Shown piece by piece: positions 16,351-24,650 of a stretch of DNA of 64,000 nt; within the stretch, counting starts at the first letter, position 1; every line of letters starts with the position of its first letter. The position numbers and the translations under genes are program-made. Source of the stretch: Terriglobia bacterium. GTDB lineage: Bacteria > Acidobacteriota > Terriglobia > Terriglobales > SCQP01. The notes under the pieces are model-generated. The model was given only the letters and a program-made list of their open reading frames with translations. It ran no database searches and was not told where the DNA came from. The stretch covers positions 1 to 64,000 of the forward strand of contig JAJPKR010000060.1 in the NCBI GenBank assembly GCA_021323595.1, given 5' to 3'.

Positions 16351-17288
16351 GAGCCGGCGACGGCTTGGCAGCGGCGCCAATAGGCCTGCGCCCGGCGCAC
16401 GTCGCGTCCGATCTGCGCATTCAGCTCTGCCGGAGAATCGAACTTGCGCTCATCGCGCAAGCGATAACGAAAGGCGATTTCGACTTCGCGTGCCGCGACC
16501 GGCTCGAAATTGAGCAGGTGCGACTCGACGACGAGCTCGCCGCCCCCAAACGTGGGGCGGACGCCGACGTTGGTCACGGAAGGAAAGCGGCGGCCGGCGA
16601 GGATGGATTCGGTGACATAGACGCCGCGTTTCGGCAGCAGTTCGGAATAACGCTCGAGATTCAGCGTGGGCACGGTGAGGCGGCGGCCGATGCCCTGGCC
16701 GCCGACAATGGCGCCGCGCACGGAAAAACAACGCCCCAGCAGGCGGCCGGCGCGGTCCACGCGGCCCTGGGCGATCCACTCGCGGATGCGCGAGCTGGAA
16801 ACCACTTCGCCCCGAATCGTGACCGGGGGATGCACGCGAACGCCGAACCCGTATTCCTCGCCCAGGCGTTGCAACGTGGCGATATCGCCGGCGTGGCGAT
16901 GGCCGAAGCGAAAGTTTTCGCCCTCATGGACCTCGCTGACGCCGAGCCCGTCATGAAGAACTTTCGCCACGAATTCGCGCGGCGAAAGCAGCGACAGGTC
17001 GCGGGAAAAGGGCAAAACCAAGAGCAGATCGATGCCGGTCTCTTGCACCAGGCGAATCTTTTCCGGCAGCGGGGTGATCAGCGGAGGAGCGCTGTCGGGA
17101 CGCAAAATGCGCGTGGGGTGGGGATCGAACGTGAGCGCCGCGGCGATGTGGCCGGAACGCCGCGCGCTGTCGACCACGGCCGCCAACAGGGCGCGATGGC
17201 CGAGATGCACCCCGTCGAAATTGCCGATGGCGAGGTGCGCGCCGCGGGGGGCGGAAGCGAGTTCCTCGATCGATCGCAGGATGCGCAT
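16347..17288 (-). CDS. ribF: Bifunctional riboflavin kinase/FAD synthetase
   Basis: A 313-residue protein of normal RibF length. The adenylyltransferase domain starts with LAIGNFDGVHLGHRALL (about 20-36) and includes TFDPHP and LLVLPFSRDLSLLSPREFVAKVL, then GENFRFGHRHAGD. The riboflavin kinase domain follows SSRIREWIAQGRVDRAGRLLGR, then GGQGIGRRLTVPTLNL, a slightly altered form of the usual GxxxGRxxGxPTxN motif, then GVYVT and TNVGVRPTFGGG and VESHLLNF. It makes FMN and FAD in the cytoplasm. It begins eight bases after the MBL hydrolase stop, in an operon with DUF1844. Confidence 0.95.
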   Translation of the reverse strand: MRILRSIEELASAPRGAHLAIGNFDGVHLGHRALLAAVVDSARRSGHIAAALTFDPHPTRILRPDSAPPLITPLPEKIRLVQETGIDLLLVLPFSRDLSLLSPREFVAKVLHDGLGVSEVHEGENFRFGHRHAGDIATLQRLGEEYGFGVRVHPPVTIRGEVVSSSRIREWIAQGRVDRAGRLLGRCFSVRGAIVGGQGIGRRLTVPTLNLERYSELLPKRGVYVTESILAGRRFPSVTNVGVRPTFGGGELVVESHLLNFEPVAAREVEIAFRYRLRDERKFDSPAELNAQIGRDVRRAQAYWRRCQAVAGS

Positions 17289-17296
17289 GAGAGGGC

Positions 17297-18133
17297 CTAA
17301 ATCTCCACATCGAGTTCCAGGCCGTCATACGCGAGACGCACGTGCGCGGGGAGCGCGCGCTCGGTTTCGGCGTGGAGCAGGTCGTGGGAGATGTGGGTGA
17401 AGAAGGCGCGGCGCGGCGCCAGGGTTTCGACCAAGCGGAGGGAATTAGCGACCGTGGAATGGGTTGGATGGGGGCGGTGGCGGAGCGCATCCAGGATCAA
17501 GACGTCCAGGTTGCGCAGGCGCTCGAGCGCAGGCGCGGGGATTTCACTGAAATCGGTGACGTAGGCATTGGCGCCGAAGCGATACGCCAAAATCGGCAAA
17601 TCGCCGTGCATCACGCCGAGCGGCTCGAAGATCGTTCCCGCCACGGTGATCGGGTCCGGCGGCACGATGACGTGGGCGGCGATGCGCGGGATGGCGCTGT
17701 GGGGATAGTTGTCGTCAAAGACATAGCGGAAGACACGGCGCAGGTCTGCGACCGTGCTCTCGTTGGCATAGACGGGGATGGGGCCGGCGTGGGCGGAATT
17801 CAATTGGCGCAGGTCGTCCATGCCGAAGATATGGTCGGCATGGCCGTGGGTGTAGAACACCGCGTCCAAGCGGTCGAGCCCGGCGGCGAGGGCTTGCGCG
17901 CGGAAGTCGGGGCTGGTGTCGATCAAAATGCCGGCCGGGGAACTCTCGGCACCGTAGCGAGAAGCAGGGGCCGGTGGCGCCGGCTCGGGCGGAGCCGGGA
18001 AGCGCAGCAGGATGCTGGGGCGCGTACGCCGGTCGCGCGGATCCGTCGACGTGCAAACCCGGCAACGACAGCCCAGCATGGGCACGCCGGTCGAGGTTCC
18101 GGATCCTAGGACGCTGAGGCGCGCAGTCGGCAT
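17297..18133 (-). CDS. MBL-fold metallo-hydrolase (PhnP-like)
   Basis: A 278-residue protein with SVLGSGTSTGVPMLGCRCRVC at the N-terminus, typical of the PhnP/cyclic phosphodiesterase branch. The cysteines around residues 22-28 may bind a structural zinc. The catalytic motif FYTHGHADHIFGMDDLR (about 93-109) supplies the HxHxDH ligands, and later HIVPPD-like and VLILDALRHRPHPTHST segments give the remaining ligands. Substrate is unknown; related enzymes cleave phosphodiesters or lipoyl-related esters. It sits between DUF1844 (11-base gap) and ribF (8-base gap). Confidence 0.85.
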   Translation of the reverse strand: MPTARLSVLGSGTSTGVPMLGCRCRVCTSTDPRDRRTRPSILLRFPAPPEPAPPAPASRYGAESSPAGILIDTSPDFRAQALAAGLDRLDAVFYTHGHADHIFGMDDLRQLNSAHAGPIPVYANESTVADLRRVFRYVFDDNYPHSAIPRIAAHVIVPPDPITVAGTIFEPLGVMHGDLPILAYRFGANAYVTDFSEIPAPALERLRNLDVLILDALRHRPHPTHSTVANSLRLVETLAPRRAFFTHISHDLLHAETERALPAHVRLAYDGLELDVEI

Positions 18134-18144
18134 TGCGGGCCGGG

Positions 18145-18678
18145 TTAGCGCGCCCTTTTTTGGGTCAACTGTACATAGACCATGCGCAGTTCGTAGAGGA
18201 TTTCCTCGAGCGCTTGCTGTTCGGTGGGGGTCAGGTTGCCCTTCGTCTTTTGCTGGAGCAGGCCGAGGATGTCGATCGTCTGGCGCGCGCCCTCGAAATC
18301 GGGTTCGGGACGAGAAAGTTGGCCGGGAGCGGCGGCGCCCAACTGCATCATGGCGGAGGCGTACAGGCTCTCGAGGAAGGCCAGAAAATTCACCGGTCCG
18401 CCCGGCTCGGGCTCTTCGGACTCGGCGTCGCTGGACGCCGGCTGCGCCGGCGAAGGGGCGGCGGGCTGGGGCGCGCCTTTGGGCGCTTTGCCTTTGGCCG
18501 GCGCGGCCTGGGAAGCGCCGGCAGCGGCAGAGGACGCCGCCTTGCCGGCGCCGATCTCCACCACCTCGGCGGGAGTGGAAACTTCTTCCGGCACGTCCGG
18601 CCGGCGCTCGCCGCTGGGCGTGAAATGCCGCCGGTCGGTGACGACAAAGCTTGGTTCGTTGGCTTCAGCGGAGGCCAT
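18145..18678 (-). CDS. DUF1844 domain protein
   Basis: A 177-residue protein. The N-terminus has FVVTDRRHFTPSGE, followed by a long Ala/Pro-rich linker. The C-terminal DUF1844 domain has NFLAFLESLYASAMMQLG, then ARQTIDILGLLQQKTKGNLTPTEQQALEEILYELRMVYVQL. The domain is common in Acidobacteriota and Deltaproteobacteria; its role is not known. A second ATG four codons upstream is possible. It is the first gene of the operon with the MBL hydrolase and ribF. Confidence 0.82.
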   Translation of the reverse strand: MASAEANEPSFVVTDRRHFTPSGERRPDVPEEVSTPAEVVEIGAGKAASSAAAGASQAAPAKGKAPKGAPQPAAPSPAQPASSDAESEEPEPGGPVNFLAFLESLYASAMMQLGAAAPGQLSRPEPDFEGARQTIDILGLLQQKTKGNLTPTEQQALEEILYELRMVYVQLTQKRAR

Positions 18679-18763
18679 ACGTGCTGCCATCGAGTATAAA
18701 ACGGCACTCGCCGCGAGCGAAACGGCATAGGGAGGGGCGCGCCGCGACGCGGGCGCGGCGGCG

Positions 18764-19189
18764 TTAGGCCGCGCGCGATTTCCGGGCCGGGCGCGGGCGG
18801 CGGCGCGCGGCCGTGCCGCGAGCCGGACGGCGGCCGGCCGCCGGTTGGACCCCGCGGCTGCCTTCGCGCTTGACCGCGCGAGAAGCGGCACGGGAGCGCC
18901 GGCCGGAGGGCGCGCGCTTGTGGCTTTGCGCGCCGCGGGCCCGGTCGCGCTGCGCTTGGCGGCGGGTGCGAGGCTTGGCCCGGCCCGGCCGCGGCGGCTT
19001 CAGCTTGACGCCTGCGCGCCGCGCCTTCGCTAAGCCGATCGCGATCGCTTGTTGCGGCGAACGAGCGTCGTGCTTGCCGCGGCGGACGTGCTCGAATTCC
19101 TCGCGCACGAATTCACCGGCTTGAGTGCTGGGCGATTGTCCCTCGCGCCGGTCGCGGCGCGCGCGTTCCAGGGTCTTCTTCTCCGGCAT
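18764..19189 (-). CDS. Basic protein, DUF6496-like with histone-H1-like tail
   Basis: A 141-residue protein. The first 70 residues (MPEKKTLERARRDRREGQSP, then AGEFVREEFEHVRRGKHDARSPQQAIAIGLAKARRAGVKL) match a small family that I recall being named DUF6496. The tail is almost entirely Arg, Ala, Pro and Gly with SGRRSRAASRAVKREGSRG, resembling H1-like nucleoid proteins. DNA binding is inferred from composition only. The longer frame upstream is a shadow; the ATG chosen starts the conserved part. Confidence 0.68.
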   Translation of the reverse strand: MPEKKTLERARRDRREGQSPSTQAGEFVREEFEHVRRGKHDARSPQQAIAIGLAKARRAGVKLKPPRPGRAKPRTRRQAQRDRARGAQSHKRAPSGRRSRAASRAVKREGSRGVQPAAGRRPARGTAARRRPRPARKSRAA

Positions 19190-19224
19190 GGGCCTGGCCT
19201 CCCGACCTTGGGATGCACGGCCTG

Positions 19225-20190
19225 CTAGCGCAGCAGCTTCCGCAATTGCCCCCAGCGCACCCATCGGACGTTCTCGGCCGCCAGCAAACGGCGCATCGCC
19301 GGACTGGTAAAGGCATCGTAATCGGATTGCCGCCATGCCGCGCCGTAAGCGCCATTGCCCATGGCGGCGCGCAATTCCGGCGTGTCGAAGCCGGGATGAA
19401 TGATGATTTCGGTCAATTGGCCCGGTTTGAGGCGGCGAATGACAGCGGCATAGCGGGCCGGAAACGTCGCGACCGGGCCCGCGGCGAACTGCACGATCTC
19501 GCTCAGGAACACGTTGGGATTATTCGCGAGCAGCGGCACCAGTCGCTGGTAGCCCGGAGGATCGGCAGGCACGATCGGGCGCAGGAGCAACGGGCAGTGG
19601 TATTCGCGGCCCAAAGCCAAATAGATTTTTGCCAACGCGGGGGTGGCCAAGACCGCGCCCATATGGGTGTCCAAGTGCGTAAACGGCACGCCGAACGCGC
19701 GCGCCCGCTCAACTTGGGCGCGCAGCTCGCGCTCCACTTGGGCCGGCACGGCGTGCGCGGCCACATCGGATACGCTCTGCCAGAGGAAGCCTTGATCGTC
19801 GAGCAAGGATGGGATTTGGTCTTGCGGGCTGACGCCGCGCCAGCGCAAATAGCGCCACTCGGAGGTCAAGTCGAGGTGGACCCCGAAGTCGTCTTGGGGA
19901 TGGGATTTGGCGAAAGCCGCAATTTCGGGAAACCAAGGCGCGGTCACGAGAATGGAGGAGGAGGAAATGGCCCCGCGCGCGAAGGCGGCCTCGATGGCGG
20001 AATCGACTGAATGCGTGACCCCGGCATCGTCGCCGTGCACGATCAGCAATTTGGTTTGCGGCGGGTACCCGAGGCGGGCGGCCAGCGTGGCGGGAGGCGA
20101 CGGCTTGCTTGCGGCGCCAGGCCGGGCGGCGGCCAGGAGCAGCGCTCCGGCGCAGAGAGCCGCGGCATTTCCGAGCCGGCGGCGCGTCAC
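19225..20190 (-). CDS. YdjC/ChbG-HpnK-type carbohydrate deacetylase, exported
   Basis: A 321-residue protein with an N-terminal signal (AAALCAGALLLAAARPGAAS). The YdjC fold is marked by LLIVHGDDAGVTHSVDSA (metal-binding Asp pair), SSSILVTAPWFPEIAAF, DFGVHLDLTSEW (His) and THLDTHMGAV (His and Asp), ending with EIIIHPGFD. Family enzymes remove acetyl groups from chitooligosaccharides or hopanoid sugars. It overlaps the end of cpoB by four bases, so the two are transcribed together; an envelope sugar substrate is a reasonable guess. Confidence 0.85.
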   Translation of the reverse strand: MTRRRLGNAAALCAGALLLAAARPGAASKPSPPATLAARLGYPPQTKLLIVHGDDAGVTHSVDSAIEAAFARGAISSSSILVTAPWFPEIAAFAKSHPQDDFGVHLDLTSEWRYLRWRGVSPQDQIPSLLDDQGFLWQSVSDVAAHAVPAQVERELRAQVERARAFGVPFTHLDTHMGAVLATPALAKIYLALGREYHCPLLLRPIVPADPPGYQRLVPLLANNPNVFLSEIVQFAAGPVATFPARYAAVIRRLKPGQLTEIIIHPGFDTPELRAAMGNGAYGAAWRQSDYDAFTSPAMRRLLAAENVRWVRWGQLRKLLR

Positions 20191-21077
20191 TCGGTGCGTA
20201 CGCGTACGCCCAGCGCCGCCAGCTCGTCGTGGGCCTGCTGCGCCTCTTGGGAGCGCGGGTAGTGGTCGATCAGGCTGCGAAATTCCCGAATTCCCGCGGC
20301 GCGCTCCTTCAGCGCGATCAACGAAAAGCCCTTCTTCAACTGCGCTCCCGGCGCGATCTTGCCGTTGTCGGGGAAGCGATTCAAGACGGTATCGAAGGTC
20401 TTGATGGCTTCGTTGTACTTCTGCTCCTTCATGTAAATGTCACCAAGATAATACGTGGCTTCGCCGACGTGACCGTCATTGGGATACGCGGTGATGAATT
20501 GCTGGAATTCGCTGGCCGCCAGTGGATAGGAGCCGTGCACGTAATCGCTGAGCGCGTTTTGATAGAGCTGATCGGGCGGCAACACCGGCGGTGTATTCGC
20601 GGCGGCGGGCGGCGCGCCGGAAGACGGCGCGGCGGCGCCGGGGTTGGCGGGCGCCGTGCCCGTGGCGTTGGCGGGCGCCGATTGCGGCGCCGGCAGCGTC
20701 TGCTGCGCCTGCTGGATTTGGCCGACGATTTCAGTGATCTTGTTGACCCGGGCTTGCAGATCGCTGATGGCGTCCGATAGGTTCTGGAATTCCTGGCTGA
20801 TTTGATTCTGGTTTTGGCCGCTATTGGCCGCTTGCGCGCTCACGGTCTGCTGCAAGGATTTGAGCGCGGTTTGCACGGCGCTGATGGCGTCGGCGTTCTG
20901 GCCGACGAGAGTCTTCAAGACGGCGGAGTTGGCGGTAACGCTTTTCTGGAGATCCTGCATTTGCGCCATCAGCAGCGCCACTTGCTGCTGCAGGGCGATG
21001 ATCTCTTTGGGCACGGCCCAAGCCGGCGCGGTCAGCAAAGCCACGAAGATCAGCGAGGCCAACAACTTCTTGGTCAT
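20187..21077 (-). CDS. cpoB: Tol-Pal cell division coordinator, YbgF/CpoB
   Basis: A 296-residue periplasmic protein. It has a signal peptide (LLASLIFVALLTAPAWA), then a coiled coil with Gln-rich heptads (IALQQQVALLMAQMQDLQKSV, continuing to about residue 125). A Pro/Ala linker is followed by C-terminal TPR repeats (YQNALSDYVHGSYPLAASEFQQFITAYP, then EATYYLGDIYMKEQKYNEAIKTFDTVLNRFPD). This is the CpoB layout; it links Tol-Pal to septal peptidoglycan synthesis. It lies downstream of a strong terminator behind pal, so it is probably expressed partly from its own promoter. Confidence 0.9.
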   Translation of the reverse strand: MTKKLLASLIFVALLTAPAWAVPKEIIALQQQVALLMAQMQDLQKSVTANSAVLKTLVGQNADAISAVQTALKSLQQTVSAQAANSGQNQNQISQEFQNLSDAISDLQARVNKITEIVGQIQQAQQTLPAPQSAPANATGTAPANPGAAAPSSGAPPAAANTPPVLPPDQLYQNALSDYVHGSYPLAASEFQQFITAYPNDGHVGEATYYLGDIYMKEQKYNEAIKTFDTVLNRFPDNGKIAPGAQLKKGFSLIALKERAAGIREFRSLIDHYPRSQEAQQAHDELAALGVRVRTE

Positions 21078-21156
21078 AGTGAGCTTATTTTACGGCCAGC
21101 GGCGGGGAACGAACGAGTCCTGACGGCCAGGGGCAAGTGGTGACAATGGTACGGGC

Positions 21157-21189
21157 AAAAAAAGAGCGCGGGCGAAAGCGCCCGCGCTC
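21157..21189 (-). terminator. Rho-independent terminator after pal
   Basis: On the minus strand GAGCGCGGGCG-CTTT-CGCCCGCGCTC is followed by seven U. It lies 23 bases after the pal stop and upstream of cpoB, an 11-bp perfect stem. Confidence 0.9.
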
Positions 21190-21212
21190 GAAAGGCTGGC
21201 TGCCGGAGCGAT

Positions 21213-21968
21213 CTACTGCGCCGGCGTGGCCAAAACCAGATGGCCGACCCGGTTCTTCTGCCAGCAGGCCTCGGTATGCTCGGTGCAGAAGGGCTTTTCC
21301 TTGCCGTAGCTGATGGTGCGGATGCGGGATCCGTCCACCCCCAGTTGGACCAGGTAGTCCTTCACTGCGTTGGCGCGACGATCGCCCAGGCCCATGTTGT
21401 ACTCGGCGCTGCCGCGCTCGTCGCAGTGGCCCTCGATGATGAAGTCCACGTCGGGATGCTGCTTCAGGAACTCGGCGTCGGCCTGCAGGGCCTCCTGGGC
21501 ATCGGGACGAATATTCGACTTGTCGAAGTCGAAATAGGCATCCTTGATGTTTTGGTTCCACAGATCCTGAATGCTGGGCTGCGGCGCCGGCGCAGGTGCG
21601 GGCGGCGGCGGCGGCTGCGTGACGGTGACGTGGGCGCTGGCGCTGGCGGTTTGCCCGTTGGCGCCGTAGGCGACCGCCTCATAGTCGGTGGATTCGGTCG
21701 GCGAAACTGACTGCGAACCGTTGAGATCCACGCTGGCGCCGTTCAGCTCGACCTTGGTCGCGTTCTGGGAGCTCCAGGTCAAGGTTGAGCTCTGGCCGGC
21801 CTGAATCGAGGTCGGGTCGGCGTTGAGCGTAATCGTCGGAGCGGGCGCGGGCGCGGGCGGCGGAGTCGGCGGGGCGGGTGCGGGTTTGTGTCTGCAACCG
21901 GCCAACGCGATCATCACTGCAAACGCTCCCATGACGGTGCACAGGTAGCGAAGACGAGAATGAGACAT
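21213..21968 (-). CDS. pal: Peptidoglycan-associated lipoprotein Pal
   Basis: A 251-residue lipoprotein preceded by GGGAGGAAAAG. The signal ends in a lipobox LAGC at about residue 25, followed by a Pro/Ala linker and an Ig-like segment (ITLNADPTSIQAGQSSTLTWSS) that is an addition to the standard Pal. The C-terminal OmpA domain has AYFDFDKSNIRPDA, IEGHCDERGSAEYNMGLGDRRANAVKDYL and ISYGKEKPFC, which bind peptidoglycan diaminopimelate. It anchors the outer membrane to the wall as part of Tol-Pal. It follows tolB on the same strand. Confidence 0.95.
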   Translation of the reverse strand: MSHSRLRYLCTVMGAFAVMIALAGCRHKPAPAPPTPPPAPAPAPTITLNADPTSIQAGQSSTLTWSSQNATKVELNGASVDLNGSQSVSPTESTDYEAVAYGANGQTASASAHVTVTQPPPPPAPAPAPQPSIQDLWNQNIKDAYFDFDKSNIRPDAQEALQADAEFLKQHPDVDFIIEGHCDERGSAEYNMGLGDRRANAVKDYLVQLGVDGSRIRTISYGKEKPFCTEHTEACWQKNRVGHLVLATPAQ

Positions 21969-22021
21969 TCTTTTCCTCCCTGATGAAGACTGCCTGAATG
22001 AGCTGCGATTAGCCATTTGGA

Positions 22022-23377
22022 TCAGTGCCATGACCAATTCGGCATGGTGTTGCTGCCGGCGGTGGTGAGCTTGGCCGGGCTCGTGCCATCCGCCAAAATC
22101 GTAAATAGCTGCCAGGACTCGTTCTCGCCCACGGCGAAGACGAGGTGGCGACCATCGGGCGCCCAACTAGGAAAGTCGTTGCGCTCCCCATTATGTGTCA
22201 ATTGGAGATAGTTGCGGTTGGCCAAGTACCAGATGTAGATGTCGTAGGCGCCGCCGTTGCCTTCGCCGCCGCCGGTGCGGCGCCAGGAAAAGGCCAGGGC
22301 CTCCCCGTTCGGCGACCAGGAGGGGCTGACCGCATAGCCGCTCATGGTGAGGCGCTGCTGGTTGGTGCCGTCCGCGTCCATGACATAGATCTGCGGCAGG
22401 CCGGTGCGGTCGCTTTCAAAGGCGATTTGGGCGCCGGTCTTGGGATTCCAGACGGGGGCGATATCCACGCCCGGCGAATAGGTCAGCCGGCGCAAACCGG
22501 TGCCGTTGGCGTTGATGGTGTAAATCTCCATGTCGCCGGTGCGCGAACTGGAGAAGGCGAGCTTGGAACCGTCCGGCGACCAGGCCGGGGTGGCGTTGGT
22601 GCCGCCCAGGCGGGGAAAGCGCGCATAGCGATGGGTGAGCAAATCGAGGACGCGAATCCGCGAGCCGGCGGAGCTCAACTCCATGAAAGCGACTTTGGAG
22701 CCGTCGGGAGAAAGGCGCGGCGAATAGCAGATGGCGTCCAGGTGGGTCAATTGCTGCTGGTTGGCGCCGTCGTAGTCCATCATCCACACCTCCTTGTGGC
22801 CGGTGCGGTCGCTGATGAATACGATCTTGCTTTCCGCGATGCCCGGGCCGCCGCCCAAGGCGGCGATGATAGCGTCGGCGAATTCATGGGCGATCACCCG
22901 GGCGGCCGCGGGGGTCGGTTGATCGGTATAGCGCTTGCCGAGCACGAAAGGCTTGTTGGGCTGGGTCAGGTCGTATAGGTAGCCCTCGACCTGCAGCGCT
23001 CCGTTGCCCACCACGACATTGCCGAACACTAGCCGCTGGGCGGTCGTGGGCGCCGCGGACCAGGCCGCTAGCGCTCCGCCTCCCAGATCCGTGGGAGTGC
23101 CCGGCTGCTGCAGCGGGTAAAAGCTTTTGCTGACCATCTCGACCAAGCCGGATTGGTACAAATCGTTCCAGAGCACGCCATCGAACGTTTGCGCCAGGCT
23201 GTTCGCCGCTGGGTCGGCGGAGCCAATCTTGAAGTCCGGCAAGGCCAGGCGCAGTTTCTTGGCGCCGGTGATCGGAATGTAGACCGACTGCTGCGCCGAA
23301 ACCGGAAAGGGCGCCAGCCCCAGGGCGAGAGCGCAGAGAACCAGCCATACGCGGCGGCGAAAAGTTCGGGAAATCAT
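22022..23377 (-). CDS. tolB: Tol-Pal translocation protein TolB
   Basis: A 451-residue periplasmic protein with a signal peptide (VWLVLCALALGLAPFPVSAQ). The N-terminal TolB domain (LALPDFKIGSADPAANSLAQ) is followed by a six-bladed WD40-like propeller with repeated SPDGSKVAFMEL, WSPDGSKLAFSSSRTGDMEIY, AQIAFESDRTGLPQIYVMD and WSPNGEALAFSWRR. It shuttles between TolA and Pal. The ATG overlaps the stop of the TonB/TolA-like gene (ATGA), so the two are coupled. Confidence 0.95.
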   Translation of the reverse strand: MISRTFRRRVWLVLCALALGLAPFPVSAQQSVYIPITGAKKLRLALPDFKIGSADPAANSLAQTFDGVLWNDLYQSGLVEMVSKSFYPLQQPGTPTDLGGGALAAWSAAPTTAQRLVFGNVVVGNGALQVEGYLYDLTQPNKPFVLGKRYTDQPTPAAARVIAHEFADAIIAALGGGPGIAESKIVFISDRTGHKEVWMMDYDGANQQQLTHLDAICYSPRLSPDGSKVAFMELSSAGSRIRVLDLLTHRYARFPRLGGTNATPAWSPDGSKLAFSSSRTGDMEIYTINANGTGLRRLTYSPGVDIAPVWNPKTGAQIAFESDRTGLPQIYVMDADGTNQQRLTMSGYAVSPSWSPNGEALAFSWRRTGGGEGNGGAYDIYIWYLANRNYLQLTHNGERNDFPSWAPDGRHLVFAVGENESWQLFTILADGTSPAKLTTAGSNTMPNWSWH

Positions 23378-24213
23378 TGCAGTTCGAAGGAGACGCGCAC
23401 GTCGAGCGTCGAATGAGGATAACCGGCGGGCAAGGGATCGGTCTCGCTGGCCGCCATTTGTTGCACGGCGTGCAGCGCCATGCTGTCGAGGGCTGGAATA
23501 TTGCTGCGCTCGACGAAAACGATGTTGCTGAGATGGCCGCTGCGGTCCACCGTGAATTGAATGTATACCAAGCGGCCGACGGGCACGGCGGGATCGCGAT
23601 ATTGTTGCGCCCAATAGAAAGTCAGGCGGTCGCGCAGGTGATTTACCCAAGCGGCATATTGCGATCCGAAGGCGGCGTCGCCGAAGGCCAGGCTTCCGCC
23701 GCCGCCGACGCCGGGCGTCATGCTGTAGCTGAACGAGGCCGGGCCCCCGGCGCCATAATCAGCGCGGGTATCGGGCTGCTTGGGAACGTCGGCCCGGGCC
23801 AAGCGATCGAGCTCATGCTGGGCTTGCTCCATGGCCAGATCCTTGGGCGTGAAAGGGCGGCGGCGCGCAGGCAGTCGGATGGCGTCGGGCGGGGGCTTGG
23901 GGGCGCGGACCGGGCGGCTCACGGCCATGCCGGGATTGTTGTTGGCCAGGCGGTTCTTGGTGATGGTGTCGGTGGGCGAGGGCATGGGGATGGCGCCGCC
24001 GGGCACGGAGGAAACCAGATTGGCCTGAATCGTCCCTTGCCCCGCGCCGCCGGGGTGCTGGCCCCCGAGGAACAGGTGCGGAAACAGCCGCGCCCCGAAG
24101 AAAATTAGGCCGATCAACGCGGCATGGCCGAGCGCGCTCAGCAGCAGACTGCCGCCCCAGCGCTCGGGAGGCGCGGAGGGCATCGCGTCGGCGGGCTGGA
24201 GCGAACGGGACAT
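23374..24213 (-). CDS. TonB-C-terminal energy transducer in the TolA position
   Basis: A 279-residue protein with one N-terminal membrane helix (LLLSALGHAALIGLIFFG), a Pro-rich periplasmic middle, and a C-terminal TonB-like domain (GSQYAAWVNHLRDRLTFYW, VGRLVYIQFTVDRSGHLSNIVFVERSNIPALDSMALHAVQQM). It lies exactly where tolA would be in a tol operon, between tolR and tolB, and probably plays that role. Sequence alone does not separate TolA from TonB here. Confidence 0.85.
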   Translation of the reverse strand: MSRSLQPADAMPSAPPERWGGSLLLSALGHAALIGLIFFGARLFPHLFLGGQHPGGAGQGTIQANLVSSVPGGAIPMPSPTDTITKNRLANNNPGMAVSRPVRAPKPPPDAIRLPARRRPFTPKDLAMEQAQHELDRLARADVPKQPDTRADYGAGGPASFSYSMTPGVGGGGSLAFGDAAFGSQYAAWVNHLRDRLTFYWAQQYRDPAVPVGRLVYIQFTVDRSGHLSNIVFVERSNIPALDSMALHAVQQMAASETDPLPAGYPHSTLDVRVSFELQ

Positions 24214-24218
24214 CGCCT

Positions 24219-24632
24219 TTATTTGTCGTAGGGTTGGGTCACCAGGCTGACGCGCTTCAAGCCGCCCGCCTGGATGGCATCCATCACCTGCGCCAGTTGC
24301 CCCCAGGGAAGGTGCTCATCGGCGCGCACATAAATATCCTGCCGTGATGGATCTGGCATCTTGGCGCGCAGGCTGGCGGCAAGGTTATGGATGTTCACCA
24401 GTTGATCCCCTTCATAGACGTTGCCGGAGCGATCGACGGTTACGACGATTCGCTCCTGGGTCAGCACCTGCACGTTGCGGGTATGCGGGACGGTCACGTC
24501 GATGCCGGACTGGATCACCGGCGCGGTGATCATGAAGATCACCAGCAGCACGAGCATCACATCCACCAGCGGCGTGATGTTGATATCGGCCAGCGAGCTG
24601 TGGGTGCGGCCATCGGAAGCGGTGAATGCCAT
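24219..24632 (-). CDS. tolR: ExbD/TolR biopolymer transport protein
   Basis: A 137-residue protein. The single membrane helix, DINITPLVDVMLVLLVIFMITAPV, carries the conserved Asp that carries protons, and the C-terminal periplasmic domain has VTVPHTRNVQV and EGDQLVNIHNLAASLRAKMPDP. It works with TolQ as the proton-driven motor. It begins 18 bases after tolQ. The name tolR rather than exbD rests on the neighbouring tolB and pal. Confidence 0.92.
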   Translation of the reverse strand: MAFTASDGRTHSSLADINITPLVDVMLVLLVIFMITAPVIQSGIDVTVPHTRNVQVLTQERIVVTVDRSGNVYEGDQLVNIHNLAASLRAKMPDPSRQDIYVRADEHLPWGQLAQVMDAIQAGGLKRVSLVTQPYDK

Positions 24633-24650
24633 GACAGACTCCTCGATTGC

